A stretch of 64,000 nucleotides of DNA from Alistipes sp. Marseille-P5061 (GCF_900290115.1 NZ_LT985748.1:253120-317119), one strand, 5' to 3'. Numbered from the stretch's first letter, positions 54,065 through 63,785 are shown. Numbers and translations are program-made. The notes: generated by a model not told the origin, from the sequence alone.

Positions 54065-56266
54065 TCAGAAGACCGATACCTCGTCGATGAAGAACCAACA
54101 GGGGCAGCCCACGCCGTAGTGCCACGACGGGCAGATTTTGGTCCCCTCGACCGACACCCTGATGTAGCGGGCGCGGACCGGCTGGGGCGACTCGACCCGC
54201 GCCGGCACGAACTTCACCTGCACGGACTGGTCCTCGGGAAACTCCACGCGGCCGAACTCCCTCCACGTCTCGTCATCCGACGAGAGGGCGTAGGTGACCG
54301 ATTTGGGCAGCAGCACCCACTGTCCCAACTGGTGGAGGAAGTCCGCCTCGACAGAGGTGAACTCCTTCTCCTCGCCCAGGTCGACGATGAAGGCGGCATC
54401 GCAGCCTTCCCAGCCCGTCCAGCTCTCGACGAAGGAGGCCCCGCCGAAGAGGCCGTCGGTGAGCGTCCGCTCGCCGACCTCCCTGTAACGCGCCGCCGGC
54501 TCGTCGAGCCAGATGATGCGGGCGCCCAGCGCCTTGCTCTGCCGCTCCGAGGGGAGATAGCGTTCGCGGTAGAGCTTGCAGTAATCCAGCGGGCTGTTGT
54601 GCCGCTCGTTGAGCGTCTCGACACCGAACCCGGAGACGTAACGCTCGAAGGTGTCGAGCTCGCGCACTACCGCATCGACATCCTTTTCACGCTTCGTACG
54701 GGCAATCTCGAGGTCGGAATACATCAGCGGCAGGCGCGCCATCCGCACGCGGGCCAGCAGCGTGGAGTCCCCGGCCACGGAGGACTCGGCCCGGTCGAAG
54801 AGCTCGTTGTAGCGCTTGCGCGAGGCGTCGTTGAGCATGCCGTCCTTGTGCGAGACGGGCGAGTCGTAAATCCACAGCCGCTGTCCCGAAGCGAGCAGAC
54901 CACCTTCGAGCAGCTTCTCGTATTGGTAGATGTAGGGAGCCGCATCACCGTAGTATTCAGTCATGAAGCGGAGCATCAGCTCGTCGGTATCCTGGTCGGG
55001 ATTCCACATCAGCTTGCTCACCACATAGGTACGCAGCTCCGAGAAGTCGCCGCCGTACGAACCGCCAATCTGCGAGAAGTGCATCGTCACGTGGTTGCGG
55101 CGGAAGAGTTCGATGTTGGGCTTGAGCACCGGGAAGTTGGGGAAGGGCGAGACCATGTTGTCGAAGTTGATGCCGTAGTCCCAGACAAAGATGTTGTCCG
55201 AAATGGCCGACCACCCCTCGAGGGCGCGGACGAACTTCTGTCCCGACGCGTTGTCCGTCAGCGGCACCTCGCGGTCGCAGTCGATGTCGCAGAGCATGAT
55301 GTTAACGTTGGGCAGCGGCTTGACATGGAGCGGCGGCTCCATCGTGAAGAGGTAGGCCAGCGTCGAGAACTCCTTGTCGGGGAAGCGCTCGGCGAGCTTG
55401 TTCAGGAAGCGGATGTAGTTGCCCGAAGGCGCCCCCTCATACTGGTTCACCCGCTCGCACTCCTCGCAACGGCAGTAGGTGAAGTTGCTGTCGTTCTGGC
55501 TGATGGAGATGATGTTCATCCCCGGGTTCGCCTTGAAGACCGAATCCACCTTGGCCGCAACCAGCTCCAGCACCTCGGGGTTGGTCAGACACCACTGGCT
55601 GGCCTTTCCGGGCCGGCGCTCTCCGTTGATGAAGGAGTAGTATTCGGGATGCTCCCGGCCGTAGACCGAGGCGGGGAGCAGCTGGTTGAAGGTATGAACC
55701 CACATCCCTCCGGCAAAGATGTCGCGGGGCTCCTCCAGCCGCAGGAAGTCGCGGTAGGTCTCGTCCAGAGCCATGCCGTAGCCCTGGCTCTGGCGGTAGC
55801 GGAAGGCCGGATTCTCGAAGCAGTCCATCGCGGGCAGCACGATGGTCGGTCTGCGGTCAATCGTATAGGTGTTCGCCGCCAGGTAATCTACACCGAGGTA
55901 GCGCTCGAGCAGCGTTACGACGCCGTAGAGCGCCCCCTTGTCGCCGCCCGACGAGACGTAGAGCACGCCGTCGCGGCTCTGCAGCCGGAAGCCGTCCTCC
56001 GTAAGCGACGTCGTGTCGCCCGCACCGATGACCACATCGCCGCGTCTGGGGGCGGCTCCTTCGAGCAGCGGCAGCTCCGCACCGCTCGCTTCGCGCACGA
56101 AGCGCTGCAGCAGGGCGGCGGCACGCCGGTTGACGGACGACCCGTCGGCCGCGACAATCCGCGCGACGGGCTTTCCCTTGCGGGCGAGCGTCGTCTGAGC
56201 CGCCGCAGAGAGCGCTCCCGACAGCAGCACGGCCATCAGGAGCAGACAGGGTTTCAAAAAGCGCAT
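54065..56266 (-). CDS. DUF4838 family secreted protein (GH20/GH67-like fold)
   Basis: 733 residues from MRFLKPC; the open frame to 56437 runs through the promoter. A signal peptide (about 1-23, ending SAAAQ) exports it. An N-terminal glycoside-hydrolase-associated domain (ARKGKPVARIVAADGSS; GDVVIGAGDTT) precedes the DUF4838 region (ISISQNDSNFTYCRCEECERVN; EYYSFINGERRPG), in which the Asn-Asp pair may correspond to active-site residues. The C-terminal GWEGCDAAFIVDLGEEKEFTSVEADFLHQ resembles an F5/8-type carbohydrate-binding domain. It probably acts on host or plant glycans. The substrate is unknown. Confidence 0.8.
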   Translation of the reverse strand: MRFLKPCLLLMAVLLSGALSAAAQTTLARKGKPVARIVAADGSSVNRRAAALLQRFVREASGAELPLLEGAAPRRGDVVIGAGDTTSLTEDGFRLQSRDGVLYVSSGGDKGALYGVVTLLERYLGVDYLAANTYTIDRRPTIVLPAMDCFENPAFRYRQSQGYGMALDETYRDFLRLEEPRDIFAGGMWVHTFNQLLPASVYGREHPEYYSFINGERRPGKASQWCLTNPEVLELVAAKVDSVFKANPGMNIISISQNDSNFTYCRCEECERVNQYEGAPSGNYIRFLNKLAERFPDKEFSTLAYLFTMEPPLHVKPLPNVNIMLCDIDCDREVPLTDNASGQKFVRALEGWSAISDNIFVWDYGINFDNMVSPFPNFPVLKPNIELFRRNHVTMHFSQIGGSYGGDFSELRTYVVSKLMWNPDQDTDELMLRFMTEYYGDAAPYIYQYEKLLEGGLLASGQRLWIYDSPVSHKDGMLNDASRKRYNELFDRAESSVAGDSTLLARVRMARLPLMYSDLEIARTKREKDVDAVVRELDTFERYVSGFGVETLNERHNSPLDYCKLYRERYLPSERQSKALGARIIWLDEPAARYREVGERTLTDGLFGGASFVESWTGWEGCDAAFIVDLGEEKEFTSVEADFLHQLGQWVLLPKSVTYALSSDDETWREFGRVEFPEDQSVQVKFVPARVESPQPVRARYIRVSVEGTKICPSWHYGVGCPCWFFIDEVSVF

Positions 56267-56295
56267 GGCAGGGTAGTTTGAGTTTCTTTCCGGTT

Positions 56296-56326
56296 CAAAG
56301 ATAAGAAATATCGTCCGAAGCGGCAA
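56296..56326 (-). promoter_or_regulatory. Promoter of the DUF4838 gene
   Basis: Minus strand: TTG (56324-56326), 20-nt spacer, TATCTTTG (56296-56303), 30 bases before the ATG. Confidence 0.65.
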
Positions 56327-56427
56327 GCCCCCGGAACGAAAAAGAGCCGCCGCCGGACGTTTTCGGCAACTTGCGGCGCTGCGTTCGGTCCCGATGGCGG
56401 TATCCCGTGAAAAACTCTTCGCCACAT

Positions 56428-56458
56428 TTGCCACCAAGCCCCCATTTCACTATCTTTG
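56428..56458 (+). promoter_or_regulatory. Promoter of purT
   Basis: TTG (56428-56430), 20-nt spacer, TATCTTTG (56451-56458), 20 bases before the ATG. Confidence 0.7.
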
Positions 56459-56478
56459 TCCCACCAAAATCTACGCCC

Positions 56479-57654
56479 ATGACTAAGAAAATCCTGCTGC
56501 TCGGCTCCGGAGAGCTGGGCAAAGAGTTCGTAATCGCCACCCAGCGACTGGGCCAGCACATCATCGCCTGCGACTCCTACGCAGGGGCCCCCGCCATGCA
56601 GGTGGCCGACGAGTGCGAGGTCTTCAGCATGCTCGACGGCGACGCGCTGGCCGCCGCCGTGGCCAAGCACCAGCCCGACATCATCGTTCCCGAAATCGAG
56701 GCCATCCGCACCGAGCGCCTCTACGACTTCGAACGCCAGGGCATCCAGGTCGTACCGAGCGCCCGTGCCGTCAACTTCACGATGAACCGCAAGGCGATTC
56801 GCGACCTGGCAGCCAAGGAGCTCGGTCTGCGCACGGCCAAATACTTCTATGCCAAATCGCTGGACGAGTTATACGAAGCGGCGCATCAAATCGGATTTCC
56901 CTGCGTCGTCAAGCCGCTCATGTCCTCCTCGGGCAAGGGTCAGTCGGTCGTCCGCTCGGCCGAGGAGCTGCCGCACGCATGGGAGTACGGCTGCGCCGGA
57001 AGCCGCGGCGATATCCGCGAGCTGATTGTCGAGGAATTCATCCGCTTCGACAGCGAAATCACCCTTCTGACCGTCACCCAGCAGCAGGGGCCGACGCTCT
57101 TCTGCCCGCCCGTGGGCCACGTCCAGAAGAACGGCGACTACCGCGAAAGCTTCCAGTCGCCCGAAATCGCCCCCGAGCATCTGGCCGAGGCGCAGCGCAT
57201 GGCCGCCAAGGTGACCGAGGCGCTGGGCGGCGCCGGTCTGTGGGGCGTGGAGTTCTTCCTCAGCCACGAGCACGGCGTCTACTTCTCGGAGCTCTCGCCG
57301 CGACCTCACGACACGGGTATGGTAACGCTCGCCGGAACGCAGAATCTCAACGAGTTCGAGCTGCACGCCCGCGCCGTCCTCGGACTGCCCATCCCGGCCA
57401 TCACCTTCGAGCGTATGGGTGCCAGCGCCGTGATTCTCTCCCCCGAAGTCGTCGGCAGCGGAGCTCCGCAGTACGACGGACTGAAGGAGGCGCTGGCCGA
57501 CGACCCGGCCACCGACCTGCGGATTTTCGGCAAACCCACCATGCGCCCCGGCCGCCGCATGGGCGTCGTGGTGTGCCACGCCCCGCTGGGCAGCGACCTC
57601 GAGACGCTGCGCAACCGCGCCAAGGCAGCTGCCGCAAAGGTCAAGGTACACTAA
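56479..57654 (+). CDS. purT: Formate-dependent phosphoribosylglycinamide formyltransferase
   Basis: 391 residues from MTKKILLLG, cytoplasmic. It makes formyl-GAR from GAR, formate and ATP in purine synthesis, independent of folate. The ATP-grasp domain shows [11 protein letters not shown] at the N-terminus, [14 protein letters not shown] in the nucleotide-binding loop, and [25 protein letters not shown] with the metal ligands. Length is normal. It has its own promoter and a strong terminator. Formate from other steps could supply it. Confidence 0.95.
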   Translation: MTKKILLLGSGELGKEFVIATQRLGQHIIACDSYAGAPAMQVADECEVFSMLDGDALAAAVAKHQPDIIVPEIEAIRTERLYDFERQGIQVVPSARAVNFTMNRKAIRDLAAKELGLRTAKYFYAKSLDELYEAAHQIGFPCVVKPLMSSSGKGQSVVRSAEELPHAWEYGCAGSRGDIRELIVEEFIRFDSEITLLTVTQQQGPTLFCPPVGHVQKNGDYRESFQSPEIAPEHLAEAQRMAAKVTEALGGAGLWGVEFFLSHEHGVYFSELSPRPHDTGMVTLAGTQNLNEFELHARAVLGLPIPAITFERMGASAVILSPEVVGSGAPQYDGLKEALADDPATDLRIFGKPTMRPGRRMGVVVCHAPLGSDLETLRNRAKAAAAKVKVH

Positions 57655-57697
57655 CACATTCCTCTCAACGGCAGGGTAAAACCTGCCGTCGGTTCAC

Positions 57698-57741
57698 CCG
57701 GAACGGATACTGCACGCAAGGCTCCGTTCCGGTTTTTTTTT
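57698..57741 (+). terminator. Terminator of purT
   Basis: CCGGAACGGA (57698-57707) pairs with TCCGTTCCGG (57723-57732), followed by nine T. The spacer to 57970 holds no recognised gene. Confidence 0.85.
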
Positions 57742-57972
57742 GCGACCTCCGAAGCGACGAGCCGCGCCGCCGGAAGGGGAGCCCGCGCCCCGGCTCCGAC
57801 GGAAAGCCACATGCCGGGGACCGGCCAGCGCATGCACCCCGGCACCACACGGAAGCACCGTCCAGAGGCACCACAGGGGGCCGCCGAGTTCCTGCACCCC
57901 GCAACACCTACCACCGAAAAAACCGGCCGGCAACCCCTGCTCCCACGATTTCGCATTTCCCAAATTATTTCG

Positions 57973-57980
57973 TAAATTTG
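57973..57980 (+). promoter_or_regulatory. Probable -7 element of the aminotransferase gene
   Basis: TAAATTTG fits TAnnTTTG, 32 bases before the ATG. The -33 region reads TTTC rather than TTTG. Confidence 0.45.
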
Positions 57981-58012
57981 CCCCGACAAATCAAACATCA
58001 TCTCTATCAACA

Positions 58013-59200
58013 ATGGCAAAAGCAGTAAACATCGAACGTTCACACCGTCTGGACGGGATTGGAGAGTACTATTTTTCGCGTCGTCTGCGCGAAATTGCCG
58101 ACATCGAGGCAGCCACCGGCCGCCAGATTGTCAAACTCGCAATGGGCAGCCCCGACCTGCCGCCCCATCAGTCGGTCATCGACCGTCTGGCCAAGGAGGC
58201 TCAGCGTCCCGACGTACACAAATACATGTCTTACAAGGGCGAACCCATTCTGCGCAAGGCTTTTGCCGACTGGTACAAGAAGTGGTACGGCGTGGAGTTC
58301 GACTACAACTCCGAGATTCTGCCCCTCATCGGTTCGAAGGAGGGTATCATGCACATCTGCATGACGTTCCTCAATCCGGGCGACAAGGTGCTGGTCCCCA
58401 ACCCGGGCTATCCCACCTATTCGGCCGCCGTACGCCTTTCGGGCGGTGAGATGCTTCCCTATGCGCTCAACAAGCAGACCAACTTCTATCCCGATTTCGA
58501 GGCCATCGAGCGTGCCGGTCTCGACGGCGTCAAGATGATGCTGGTCAACTATCCCAACATGCCGACGGGCCAGACGCCGACGCGCGAGCTCTTCGAGAAA
58601 ATCATCGAGTTCGGTGCCAAGCACAACATCCTGATTGTGCACGACAATCCCTACAGCTTCATCCGCAACAGCGACAAGCCGATGAGCATCATGTCGGTAG
58701 ACGGTGCACGTGAAGTGGCGCTCGAGATGAACTCGCTCTCGAAGGGACACTCGATGGCCGGCTGGCGCGTGGGCGTCATCCTGGGCCGCAAGGAGTGGAT
58801 TGACTCGATTCTGACCTTCAAGAGCAACATGGACTCGGGCATGTTCTATCCGATTCAGGCCGCTGCCGACACGGCGCTGTCGCTCGGTGCCGACTGGTAC
58901 AAGCAGCTCAACGACATCTACTACGGCCGCGAGAAGCAGGCCTACGCACTGCTCGATGCGCTGGGATGCACCTACCGCCCGCACCAGGCCGGACTCTTCG
59001 TCTGGGCCGAGCTTCCGGAGGATTACGAGGGCGACAGCTTTGCCTTCTCGGACGAGGTGATGGAGAAGTGCGACGTCTTCCTGACCCCCGGCGGCATCTT
59101 CGGTTCGGAGGGCAAGCGCTACATCCGCATCACGCTCTGCTGCCCCGAGGAGCTGCTCAAGCGTGCAACCGACAACGTAAAGGCCCGGCTCCACAAGTAG
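58013..59200 (+). CDS. Class I/II PLP-dependent aminotransferase
   Basis: 395 residues from MAKAVNIERS, cytoplasmic. Fold-type I signatures are NPGYPTYSAAVRLSGG, NYPNMPTGQTPT, HDNPYSF, and the PLP-binding lysine in NSLSKGHSMAGWRVG. The C-terminal R is in KRYIRITLC. It belongs to a group of Bacteroidetes aminotransferases of uncertain substrate (alanine, aspartate, methionine or LL-diaminopimelate types are close). No biosynthetic neighbours help. A strong terminator follows. Confidence 0.85.
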   Translation: MAKAVNIERSHRLDGIGEYYFSRRLREIADIEAATGRQIVKLAMGSPDLPPHQSVIDRLAKEAQRPDVHKYMSYKGEPILRKAFADWYKKWYGVEFDYNSEILPLIGSKEGIMHICMTFLNPGDKVLVPNPGYPTYSAAVRLSGGEMLPYALNKQTNFYPDFEAIERAGLDGVKMMLVNYPNMPTGQTPTRELFEKIIEFGAKHNILIVHDNPYSFIRNSDKPMSIMSVDGAREVALEMNSLSKGHSMAGWRVGVILGRKEWIDSILTFKSNMDSGMFYPIQAAADTALSLGADWYKQLNDIYYGREKQAYALLDALGCTYRPHQAGLFVWAELPEDYEGDSFAFSDEVMEKCDVFLTPGGIFGSEGKRYIRITLCCPEELLKRATDNVKARLHK

Positions 59201-59218
59201 CCGCCAGCCCTGTATACG

Positions 59219-59256
59219 AGAAGCGGACCGACCCGTCGGGGTCGGTCCGCTTCTTT
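59219..59256 (+). terminator. Terminator of the aminotransferase gene
   Basis: AGAAGCGGACCGACCC (59219-59234) pairs with GGGTCGGTCCGCTTCT, followed by T. The 59257-59470 stretch holds no recognised gene. Confidence 0.85.
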
Positions 59257-59470
59257 CATATCTGCTTCAGGCATTCACGCTTCGGCGCGGAGTGCCGCAC
59301 AGAGGGAGAGTCATTCGGCCCGGGCTCCGCAACAAGGAGGCCATTCATCGGCAAAGCCACCACGCCGCGGCGAGAGCAGCATCGTAACAAGGGCACCAGC
59401 ACCAGCATCGACAAGACAACCGTGCCGCAACGAGCGCTTCACGCCGCAATGAAACTCCCGTCCCGCTCCG

Positions 59471-59647
59471 CTACTTCGGCTCGCCGGGGCACCGGGCATC
59501 CTTGCCCTTGTTCCGCATTGGACACTCGCGGCTGCAGCTGCCGCACGCGGGCACACGCTTGCCGCGCAGCGTCTGCACGAGCCGCCAGACGACGACCGCC
59601 GCCAGCACCACTCCGAAGAGCCAGACAATGCCGTCCTGCCACGTCAT
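59471..59647 (-). CDS. FeoB-associated Cys-rich membrane protein
   Basis: 58 residues. A single membrane segment (about 7-24, IVWLFGVVLAAVVVWRLV) is followed by a short basic linker and a cluster of four Cys: ACGSCSRECPM and a later RCPGE. The ATG lies one base after the feoAB stop codon (TAG-C-ATG), so translation is coupled. Small proteins of this type follow feoB in many Bacteria, with an unknown role in ferrous iron uptake; the Cys could hold iron or an Fe-S cluster. It is short enough to be missed by length filters. Confidence 0.85.
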   Translation of the reverse strand: MTWQDGIVWLFGVVLAAVVVWRLVQTLRGKRVPACGSCSRECPMRNKGKDARCPGEPK

Positions 59648-59648
59648 G

Positions 59649-62285
59649 CTACAACCAGTTTACGAGGTGATAGACGACCCACGACACCAGCCAGGCCACC
59701 GCCGTGTTGTAGACCACCGACGTCAGCGCCCACTTCCAGCCCGCCTCCGAGGCGATGGCCGCAATGGTGGCGATGCAGGGGAAGTAGATGAGGATGAAGA
59801 CCAGAAAGGCAATGACCGAAGCCGTGTTGAAATCGCCGCTCGCAAGCAGCCGCTTCGAAAGGCTGGCCATCTCGGCCTCCTCATCGTCCGACTCGGCCAG
59901 CTCGGCCGTGGCCGATGCCCGGCTTGCGGCAACCTCCTCCGAAGCGGTCGTTGCGGCAGAGGGCTCGTTCACCTGTACGGCGGCCGTTCCTGCCACAGGC
60001 TCCGAAGAGGACATTGCGGCTGCTTCGGCGGCAGGCTCCGATGCCGGAGCTGCGGTCGTTTCCGATGCCGGCTCAGTTACAGGAGTTGCTTCCGGCGCCG
60101 CACCGGCGGCAACCGACGTCTCAGTACCGGTTACGGGCGCCTCGGCATAGAGCACGCCGAGCGTGCTGACGACAATCTCCTTGGCCGCCACGCCCGAGAG
60201 CAGCGATACACCCGCCTTCCAGTTGAGACCCATCGGCGTAAAGGCCGGCTCGCAGGCCTTGCCAATCCGGCCCAGATAGGAGTTCTCATAATGTACGGAG
60301 GCCGGCACGGGCTCCTCGGTGCGCGGATAGTAGCTCAGCAGCCAGACGATGACCGACGCTATCAGAATCATGCCGCCCATCTTGCGGAGGTACTGCGCGC
60401 ACTTGTCCCACATGTGGCGGAGCGTCGTCTTCCAGGTCGGCAGCCGGTAGGGTGGCAGCTCCATGACAAAGGGGGTTTCGTCCACCGGGAAGAAGAAGCG
60501 CCGAATCAGCCGTGCGGTGACGATGGCCAGCAGAATGCCCAGCACATAGAGGCAGAACATCACCAGCCCCGACCGGCCGGGGAAGAAGGTGCCGGCAAGA
60601 AGCAGGTAGATGGGTATTCGCGCGCTGCACGACATGAACGGAGTTATCATGATGGTTATCAGACGGCTGCTGCGGCTCTCGATGGTTCGCGTCGCCATGA
60701 TGGCCGGCACGTTGCAGCCGAAGCCCATCACCAGCGGAATGAACGATTTTCCGTGCAGGCCGATGCGGTGCATGATGCGGTCCATGATGAAGGCCGCACG
60801 CGCCAGATAGCCCGAATCCTCCATGAAGGAGATGAACAGGTAGAGGATGACGATGTTCGGCAGGAAGACAATCACGCTGCCCACGCCGCCGATGACGCCG
60901 TCGACCAGCATGTCGCGGATGGGGCCGGCGGGCAGCAGGGCGTTGATGCCCTCGCCAATCCACCCGACGAGCGTCTCAATCCACCCCTGGGGGTAGGCGC
61001 CGAGGCTGAACGTGCACCAGAACATCAGCCACATGAGGAAGAAGAAGATGGGGAAGCCCCACAGCTTGTGGGTCACCAGCGTGTCGATGAGCGCCGTTGC
61101 GGAGCGTTCGGCCCCCATGCCGGGGGTGAGCGTCTCCTTGAGCGCTCCGGAGATGAAGCCGTACTTCTGGTTGGCAATCGCCGTCTCGACATCCTCGCCC
61201 AGCGCCTCGGAGATGCGCTGCGCCTCGCGGTCGCGAATCTCCACCCACTTGGGGAAGCGTTCGCAGCCGCGCAGCCACTCCTCGACCTGGTGGTCGCCCT
61301 CGAGCATCTTCATCGCGTAGTAGCGCGGCGGAAAGGCCTTGGGCAGCTGGCTGCGGTATTCGTTCATGTCGTCGTGGAGCCGGCGGACGCTCTCCTCGAC
61401 CACGGGACCCAGACCGATATGGATGTGGCGCACCCGCTCGTCACGGTTCTCGTAGACCGCAATCACGGTGTCGAGCAGCGTCTCGATGCCCTTGTGGTTG
61501 CGCGCCTCGACGGGGACCATCGGCACACCGAGCATGCGGCCCAGACTGTCGTAGTCGAGCGTGGCGCCGCTGGCGTCCAGCTCGTCGTACATGTTGAGCG
61601 CCACTACGATGCGCGGGTTTATATCAATCAGTTCGGTAGTCAGATAGAGGTTGCGTTCGAGGTTCGAGGCCACCACCGCGTTGACAATCACGTCGGGGCT
61701 GTTCTTCTCGATGTGGCTGCGCACGTAGCGCTCCTCGGGCGTATAGGCCGAGAGGGCGTAGGTGCCCGGCAGGTCGGTCACCCCGAACGTATAGCCGCGG
61801 TAGGTGCAGCGCCCCCGCTTGGCATCGACCGTCACGCCGCTGTAGTTGCCCACATGCTCGTGACCGCCCGAGATGGCGTTGAACAGAGAGGTCTTGCCGC
61901 TGTTGGGGTTGCCCACCAGGGCGATTTCGATGTGGCGGCTGCGCTCGTGAATCACCCGCTCGACACTGCCCGTTTCGGGAAGCGCATCCCCTTTAGGGGC
62001 ACGTCCCGACGCATCGTCAACCACCTGACGGGCCTGTTCGTCGGCCAACTGCTTTGCTTCGCTGTCGGAGAGCACCTCCACCATGTCGGCCTCGCTGCGC
62101 CGCAGCGAGATGTCGTAACCCATGACCTTGTATTCGATGGGGTCCTTCAGCGGTGCATTGAGCAGCACCTCGACGCGCTGCCCCCGCACGAAGCCCATCT
62201 CCATGATTCGGCGACGGAAGCCGCCGTGACCGTGCACCTTGAGAATCGTTGCCGATTCGCCGGTCTTCAAATCCGATAGACGCAT
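59649..62285 (-). CDS. feoB: FeoA-FeoB fusion, ferrous iron transporter
   Basis: 878 residues from MRLSDLKTG; the open frame to 62366 has no further homology. The N-terminal FeoA domain (about 1-75, SH3-like) is fused to the FeoB G-domain: G1 GNPNSGKTSLFNA, G3 DLPGTYAL, G4 LNMYDELD. The membrane part has gate motifs GFGCNVPAIMATRTIE and LLSGVAAKEIVVSTLG. It moves Fe2+ into the cytoplasm. Residues of about 716-803 form an Ala/Ser/Thr/Glu/Pro-rich insert between the gate region and the last helices, longer than usual. The FeoA-FeoB fusion is common in Bacteroidetes. Confidence 0.93.
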   Translation of the reverse strand: MRLSDLKTGESATILKVHGHGGFRRRIMEMGFVRGQRVEVLLNAPLKDPIEYKVMGYDISLRRSEADMVEVLSDSEAKQLADEQARQVVDDASGRAPKGDALPETGSVERVIHERSRHIEIALVGNPNSGKTSLFNAISGGHEHVGNYSGVTVDAKRGRCTYRGYTFGVTDLPGTYALSAYTPEERYVRSHIEKNSPDVIVNAVVASNLERNLYLTTELIDINPRIVVALNMYDELDASGATLDYDSLGRMLGVPMVPVEARNHKGIETLLDTVIAVYENRDERVRHIHIGLGPVVEESVRRLHDDMNEYRSQLPKAFPPRYYAMKMLEGDHQVEEWLRGCERFPKWVEIRDREAQRISEALGEDVETAIANQKYGFISGALKETLTPGMGAERSATALIDTLVTHKLWGFPIFFFLMWLMFWCTFSLGAYPQGWIETLVGWIGEGINALLPAGPIRDMLVDGVIGGVGSVIVFLPNIVILYLFISFMEDSGYLARAAFIMDRIMHRIGLHGKSFIPLVMGFGCNVPAIMATRTIESRSSRLITIMITPFMSCSARIPIYLLLAGTFFPGRSGLVMFCLYVLGILLAIVTARLIRRFFFPVDETPFVMELPPYRLPTWKTTLRHMWDKCAQYLRKMGGMILIASVIVWLLSYYPRTEEPVPASVHYENSYLGRIGKACEPAFTPMGLNWKAGVSLLSGVAAKEIVVSTLGVLYAEAPVTGTETSVAAGAAPEATPVTEPASETTAAPASEPAAEAAAMSSSEPVAGTAAVQVNEPSAATTASEEVAASRASATAELAESDDEEAEMASLSKRLLASGDFNTASVIAFLVFILIYFPCIATIAAIASEAGWKWALTSVVYNTAVAWLVSWVVYHLVNWL

Positions 62286-62424
62286 AGGTATTTTCGAGTT
62301 TTTGGACGTAAAGATACGAAATTTCCATGCGCTTATCAATCCCAAATGATAGGTATTCCGGGCCAAAAGGGGCCCGCGCAGGCAATTTTTCCCCTCTTGC
62401 GGCGCAATGTCACGGGGAAAGCCC

Positions 62425-62432
62425 TATATTTG
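62425..62432 (+). promoter_or_regulatory. Probable -7 element of lrgA
   Basis: TATATTTG fits TAnnTTTG, 96 bases before the ATG. The nearest TTG is 25 bases upstream, longer than usual. Confidence 0.35.
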
Positions 62433-62528
62433 CCGCGCCAAACCGGACGGGGAGCCGCTCCGGCAGGGCAAACGGCACGCCGGATGGGGTTTCACAAAGC
62501 CGCCGCTCCGCGCACAAAGCTCCGAATC

Positions 62529-63041
62529 ATGACAGGACTCTTCTACATCCTCTTCTTCTGGCTGGTGGGCAACGTACTGAGCCGCCTGACCGGGAACATC
62601 GTATCGGGCAACATCATCGGCATGGTGCTGCTCTTCGCCTCGCTCTGCCTGCACTGGGTCAAGGCCGAGACCGTGCGGCCGGCAGCCCGTTTCCTGCTGG
62701 CCGGCATGGCGCTCTTCTTCGTCCCCTTCGGCGTGGGGCTGATGGACTCCTACCGGGTGATTCTCGACAATCTGTGGGCCGTGGTGGTCTCGGGCGTCGT
62801 CTCGACGGTCGCCGTGCTGCTCGTGGCCGGCAAGACCTTCCAGAGTCTCAACCGCCGCTACGGAGCCCCGCTGCCGCCCGTGGCCGAGCCCGAAGAGGAG
62901 ATTCCGCCCCTGCCGGGCGAGGAGATGCCCGAAGAGGCGTCCGGAGCGAGTGCCTCCGCAACTGCCGGTGCCGAGGCGGAACCCGCAACCGTTCTGCGGA
63001 GCGAAACGCCCGACGGGCCGAGCGACGCGGAAGCCCGATAA
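62529..63041 (+). CDS. lrgA: CidA/LrgA-family membrane protein
   Basis: 170 residues from MTGLFYIL; the open frame goes further left but without membrane-protein character. Four membrane segments fill about 1-100 (FYILFFWLVGNVLSRLTG, NIIGMVLLFASLCLHWV, FLLAGMALFFVPFGVGLM, NLWAVVVSGVVSTVAVLL). The last 65 residues form an acidic Pro/Glu/Ala-rich tail not seen in typical 120-residue LrgA. Holin-like, it works with LrgB. It is 48 bases upstream of lrgB in one operon. The pair is linked to murein hydrolase control, and newer work suggests small-molecule export. Confidence 0.85.
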   Translation: MTGLFYILFFWLVGNVLSRLTGNIVSGNIIGMVLLFASLCLHWVKAETVRPAARFLLAGMALFFVPFGVGLMDSYRVILDNLWAVVVSGVVSTVAVLLVAGKTFQSLNRRYGAPLPPVAEPEEEIPPLPGEEMPEEASGASASATAGAEAEPATVLRSETPDGPSDAEAR

Positions 63042-63089
63042 TTTTCATCACCCAGACAACACGCAACCAGCAACATACACCTTTCCGCC

Positions 63090-63785
63090 ATGTGGTATGA
63101 CATCATCGCTTCGGACCTTTTCCTGCTGACGCTCACCGTCGGCCTCTACTGCGTCGGGATGCGCCTCTACCGACGCGTCCACACGCCGCTGCTCCACCCC
63201 GTGCTGCTCACCTTCATCGCCGTCATCGTCTTTCTGCGCTGCACGGGCATCGACTACCCGCGCTATCAGGAGGCCACGAGCATCCTGAACTTCGTGCTGG
63301 GCATGTCGGTCGTCGCTCTGGGCTATCTGATGTACGAGCAAATCGACCAACTGCGCGGCCGGCTCACCCCGGTCATCATCTCGACGCTTGCCGGCTGCGT
63401 CGTGGGAGTGCTGAGCGTGGTCTACATCGCCATGGCATTCGGTGCCGAGCGGGCGATTGTCAACTCGCTGGCCCCCAAATCGGTCACCGTGCCCATCGCC
63501 GTCTCGGTGGCAGGCCCTCTGGGCGGCATCGCGACGGTCACCTCGGTGGTGGTCTTCTGCGTGGGCATCTTCGGCAGCATCTTCGGAGAGTGGATTCTCC
63601 GCCGGTGCGGCGTTACCGACCCCCAGGCCCGCGGCTTTGCGCTGGGCTCGGCGGCCCACGGCATCGGCACGGCGCGCGCCATCGAAATCGGAGCCGTCGA
63701 GGGGGCCCTCAGCGGTCTGGCCATGGCGCTGATGGGGCTGGCCACGGCGCTGCTCACGCCGCTCATGGAGCACTACCTCTATTAA
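63090..63785 (+). CDS. lrgB: LrgB-family membrane protein
   Basis: 231 residues with about seven membrane segments. Family signature: SLAPKSVTVPIAVSVAGPLGG and GFALGSAAHGIGTARAIEIG, which are the re-entrant-type conserved loops of LrgB/CidB. LLHPVLLTFIAVIVFL lies near the N-terminus. It acts in the inner membrane with the LrgA-like protein encoded just upstream. Confidence 0.92.
   Translation: MWYDIIASDLFLLTLTVGLYCVGMRLYRRVHTPLLHPVLLTFIAVIVFLRCTGIDYPRYQEATSILNFVLGMSVVALGYLMYEQIDQLRGRLTPVIISTLAGCVVGVLSVVYIAMAFGAERAIVNSLAPKSVTVPIAVSVAGPLGGIATVTSVVVFCVGIFGSIFGEWILRRCGVTDPQARGFALGSAAHGIGTARAIEIGAVEGALSGLAMALMGLATALLTPLMEHYLY

Noticed and set aside
54119-62279. Long plus-strand frames opposite the DUF4838 gene (720 codons) and feoAB (925 codons)
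   Set aside because: Mirror frames of GC-rich coding sequence; the minus strands show signal peptides and catalytic motifs.
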